Of a stretch of 7,291 bases of DNA, positions 5,121 through 7,291 are shown one piece after another. The notes beneath the pieces were generated by a model. The model worked only from the letters and a program-made list of their open reading frames with translations, had not been told where the DNA came from and did not search any database. Numbering within the stretch: position 1 is the stretch's first letter; every line of letters starts with the position of its first letter. The position numbers and the translations under genes were made by a program. The stretch is from Bacillota bacterium (lineage in GTDB: Bacteria; Bacillota; Sulfobacillia; Symbiobacteriales; ZC4RG38), in assembly GCA_003242505.1 (NCBI GenBank), contig QGUP01000096.1, forward strand, positions 1-7,291. The letters run 5' to 3'.

Positions 5121-5972
5121 GTGGATTCCACCCGTGCTGTCCGCAAGCCCCGAGTGGATGTGGGCACCTGGCTGCGGGTCCTCATCTGTTCCCTCGTGGC
5201 CCTCGTCGTCCTGGTCCCTCTGGTCAGCACGGCCATCAACGGCCTCAAGAGCCACGGCCAGCTGATGGCAGACCCCTTCGGCCTGCCTTCCCCGGCCCAC
5301 TGGTCGAACTACCAGTCGGTGCTGACCAACAGCCGGTTCTGGCAGCAACTCACCAACTCCACCATCGTCACCCTGGCCACCGTGGCCCTCACCCTGCTGG
5401 TGGCGAGCATGGCGGCCTTTGTCCTCGCCCGGTACGAGTTTGCCGGCCGGAAGTTTACCTTTAACCTCTTCATCCTGGGGATGCTCTTCCCCACCTCCGT
5501 GGCCATGCTGCCCCTGTACATCCTGATCCGGCAGCTCGGGCTCATCGACAGCCACTGGGGCGTCATCCTCCCCCAGGTGGCCTTTGGCCTGCCGGTGAGC
5601 ATCCTGATCCTCCGGGACTACTTCCGGGGCATCCCGGTGGAACTGGAGGAGGCCGCGGTGATCGACGGCTGCAGCCCCTTCACCTTCTTCTGGCGAATCC
5701 TCCTCCCCCTCTCCCGCCCGGCCCTGGCCGCCGTCGCGGTCCTGAGCATGGTGGGAAGCTGGAACGCCTTCCTCCTGCCCCTGCTGGTCCTGAACGACCG
5801 GGACACCTGGACCCTGCCCCTCGGGGTGATGCAGTTCCAGGGCCAGTACACCACCGACTGGGCTCTGGTCATGGCCTTTGTTACCGTCTCGATGCTGCCC
5901 GCGATCCTCTTCTTCCTGGTGGCCGAGCGGCACCTGATCGCCGGCCTGACCGCCGGCAGCGTGAAAGGCTAG
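5121..5972 (+). CDS. ABC sugar permease, MalG/UgpE type
   Basis: Second membrane subunit of the importer, 283 residues, with about six membrane segments near 17-38, 78-103, 113-135, 146-165, 200-222 and 248-269. The EAA loop EEAAVIDGCSPFTFFWRILL (176-195) shares EEAA-x-IDGC with the first permease. The C-terminus HLIAGLTAGSVKG is the hallmark ending of MalG-type CUT1 permeases. The start is GTG 5121, with AAGGGAGG (5104-5111) 9 nt upstream; only 21 bp separate it from the previous stop, so the two permeases are surely co-transcribed and probably form a heterodimer. No ATPase gene follows; a shared MsiK/MsmX-type ATPase elsewhere would complete the transporter. Confidence 0.93.
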   Translation: MDSTRAVRKPRVDVGTWLRVLICSLVALVVLVPLVSTAINGLKSHGQLMADPFGLPSPAHWSNYQSVLTNSRFWQQLTNSTIVTLATVALTLLVASMAAFVLARYEFAGRKFTFNLFILGMLFPTSVAMLPLYILIRQLGLIDSHWGVILPQVAFGLPVSILILRDYFRGIPVELEEAAVIDGCSPFTFFWRILLPLSRPALAAVAVLSMVGSWNAFLLPLLVLNDRDTWTLPLGVMQFQGQYTTDWALVMAFVTVSMLPAILFFLVAERHLIAGLTAGSVKG

Positions 5973-5974
5973 CC

Positions 5975-5983
5975 GGGAGGTGA
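5975..5983 (+). promoter_or_regulatory. Strong ribosome-binding site for the GH5 gene
   Basis: GGGAGGTGA begins 2 nt after the permease stop and lies 6 nt before TTG 5990. It fixes the otherwise unremarkable TTG as start. The overlapping GTG at 5980 opens a different frame that dies at 6279 and does not encode the GH5 domain. Confidence 0.8.
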
Positions 5984-5989
5984 CGAGGG

Positions 5990-7291
5990 TTGGAGTTCCT
6001 CCGGACCCAGGGCAAGTACATCGTCAACGAATCCGGCCAGAAGGTCTTTCTCCGGGGAGTCTGCTTCGGCGGCTGGCTCAACATGGAGAACTTCATCTCC
6101 GGCTACCCCGGGGCGGAGAGCACCCTGCGCCAGGCCATCCGGGCCGAGCTCGGGGAGGAGCGGTACCAGGCCTTCTTCCAGAGCTTTCTGGACACCTTCA
6201 TCACCGAAGACGATTTCCGGTTTCTCAAGGAACTCGGGGCGACGGTCGTCCGGGTCCCCTTCAACTATCGCCACTTTGAGGACGATCAGCGCCCCGGCGA
6301 GTACAAGGACGAGGGCTTTGTCTACCTGGACCGGGTCGTGGGGTGGGCGAAGAAGTACGGCATCTACGTGATCCTGGACCTCCACGCCGCGCCGGGCTGG
6401 CAGAACCAGGGTTGGCATTCGGACAACCCCTACGGGGTGGCGCTCCTGTGGGAGCACCGCCAGTTCCAGGAGCGAGGGCGCGACCTCTGGGTGCACATCG
6501 CCCGGCACTACCGGGATGAGCCGGCGGTGGCCGGGTACAACCTTCTCAACGAGCCCAACGCCCCCTCGATGGCGGACCTCAACCGCCTGTACCGGGAGTG
6601 GGTCCAGGCCATCCGGGCCGTCGACGACCGGCACATCCTCTTCCTGGAAGGGAACGACTACTCCCGGGTCTTTGACGGCCTGGACGAGCCCTGGGACGAC
6701 AACCTGGTCTACAGCTCCCACAACTACACCCTGCCCACCCACCGGGCCCGGACCTATCCCGGCCAGGTGGCGGGGGTCTATGCGGACCGGGCTTACATGG
6801 AGCGGGTCTTCCTGGAGACCAACCGCTGGATCCTGGAGCGGCAGCTCCCCTCCTGGGTCGGGGAGTTCGGCGCCCTCTTCGACGGCCCGGTCCATGAGCC
6901 TACGGGTGCGGACCTCGCCCGGCTCCGGGCCCTCCGGGACCAGCTGGCCATCTTCAACGAGTACGAGCAGCACTGGACCATCTGGACCTACAAGGATGTC
7001 GGGGTACAGGGGCTCCGGGTCTGCCGGGCCGACTCCGAGTACATGCGCCGGATCCGGCCGATCCTGGAGGCCAAAGGGCGCCTCGGCCTCGACGCCTGGA
7101 CCTCCCGGGACGGCGGCCGGCTGATGGTCCAGATGCGGGCGATCCTTGAGATGATGGTCGCGGAGCTGGGGGATTTCAGCCTGGATACCGGCGCCCTGGC
7201 CAAGGCCCTCGGGGAGAGGGCCGTCTACGGGCTGCTGGCCTGCGCCCTGGCCCCCCTTTACGCGGCCCTCTTCCAGGACATGAGCGCCGGG
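5990..7291 (+). CDS. GH5 family glycoside hydrolase (3' end outside window)
   Basis: Cellulase-superfamily (beta/alpha)8 glycosidase; 434 residues are visible and the frame is still open at the window end, so the gene is partial. It starts at TTG 5990, 17 bp after the permease stop. GH5 landmarks appear in order: first strand FLRGVCFGGWLNMENF (20-35), VVRVPFNYRHF (86-96) with Arg88, VILDLHAAPG (127-136) with His132, acid/base Glu188 in LLNEPNA, SSHNY (242-246) with His244 and Tyr246, nucleophile Glu292 in WVGEFGA, and WTIWTYKD (329-336). It has no signal peptide, so it is probably cytoplasmic. GH5 includes endoglucanases, mannanases, xylanases and exo-glycosidases; I cannot assign the subfamily or substrate. 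Residues after about 365 extend beyond the core barrel as an uncharacterised helical-looking tail. Its place in the operon suggests it cleaves imported oligosaccharides alongside GH52. Confidence 0.9.
   Translation, partial: MEFLRTQGKYIVNESGQKVFLRGVCFGGWLNMENFISGYPGAESTLRQAIRAELGEERYQAFFQSFLDTFITEDDFRFLKELGATVVRVPFNYRHFEDDQRPGEYKDEGFVYLDRVVGWAKKYGIYVILDLHAAPGWQNQGWHSDNPYGVALLWEHRQFQERGRDLWVHIARHYRDEPAVAGYNLLNEPNAPSMADLNRLYREWVQAIRAVDDRHILFLEGNDYSRVFDGLDEPWDDNLVYSSHNYTLPTHRARTYPGQVAGVYADRAYMERVFLETNRWILERQLPSWVGEFGALFDGPVHEPTGADLARLRALRDQLAIFNEYEQHWTIWTYKDVGVQGLRVCRADSEYMRRIRPILEAKGRLGLDAWTSRDGGRLMVQMRAILEMMVAELGDFSLDTGALAKALGERAVYGLLACALAPLYAALFQDMSAG

Noticed and set aside
2730..5933. A 1067-codon open frame on the minus strand across the whole transporter region
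   Set aside because: It lies antisense to three clear genes, and its product is a low-complexity Gly/Glu/Gln/Asp/His/Arg-rich string with no recognisable domain. Long antisense frames arise when high third-position GC removes stop codons.
5980..6279. A 99-codon frame from GTG 5980
   Set aside because: It is out of frame with the GH5 domain, whose conserved motifs run unbroken from TTG 5990; its GTG is part of the ribosome-binding site.
1..7291. CRISPR arrays, tRNA or rRNA genes, insertion sequences, defence genes
   Set aside because: No regularly spaced repeats, transposase motifs, tRNA-like cloverleaf or rRNA segments were seen; almost all sequence after 411 is accounted for by five metabolic genes.

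Overview
The window reads as one co-directional (+ strand) operon for uptake and cytoplasmic breakdown of plant-derived oligosaccharides, most likely xylo-oligosaccharides. The genes are very GC-rich, with a strong G/C bias at third codon positions, frequent CGG, CTC, ACC and GTC codons, and TTG and GTG as well as ATG starts. Most starts sit behind strong GGAGGTG-type Shine-Dalgarno sequences. Together with a GH52 enzyme (best known from Geobacillus and relatives), a lipoprotein binding protein, a cre-like operator and a Bacillus XylR-like half-site, this suggests a high-GC, possibly thermophilic, Firmicutes-type bacterium. The taxon is an inference and cannot be fixed from this window.

Layout. 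Positions 1-410 are a gene-free control region, distinctly more AT-rich than the genes. It holds a cluster of inverted repeats: a XylR-like element (91-111), a nearly perfect cre/LacI-type operator (260-273), a perfect 17-bp palindrome (298-314), a TTTGTT/AACAAA inverted repeat (340-372), and two possible promoters. Next come a GH52 beta-xylosidase (411-2510), a 198-bp spacer with a hairpin and a 27-bp tandem repeat that duplicates a Shine-Dalgarno-ATG unit, a sugar-binding lipoprotein (2709-4022), a 126-bp spacer with a perfect 15-bp-stem hairpin (4054-4100), two CUT1 sugar permeases (4149-5099 and 5121-5972), and a GH5 glycoside hydrolase that starts at TTG 5990 and is still open at the window end.

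How the genes work together. The lipoprotein captures an oligosaccharide outside the membrane and the MalF/MalG-type permease pair carries it in. The transport ATPase is not in the window and is probably shared from elsewhere in the genome. Neither glycoside hydrolase shows a signal peptide, so both probably act in the cytoplasm on imported oligomers: GH52 releases xylose from non-reducing ends, and GH5 cleaves a second, undetermined linkage. The hairpin after the binding-protein gene resembles the arrangement that lets a binding protein be made in excess over its permeases.

I found no novel defence, mobile or RNA system. The parts most worth a second look are the dense operator array, the duplicated translation-start module, the intergenic hairpin, and a clan GH-O-like calcium-loop signature in the GH52 enzyme.
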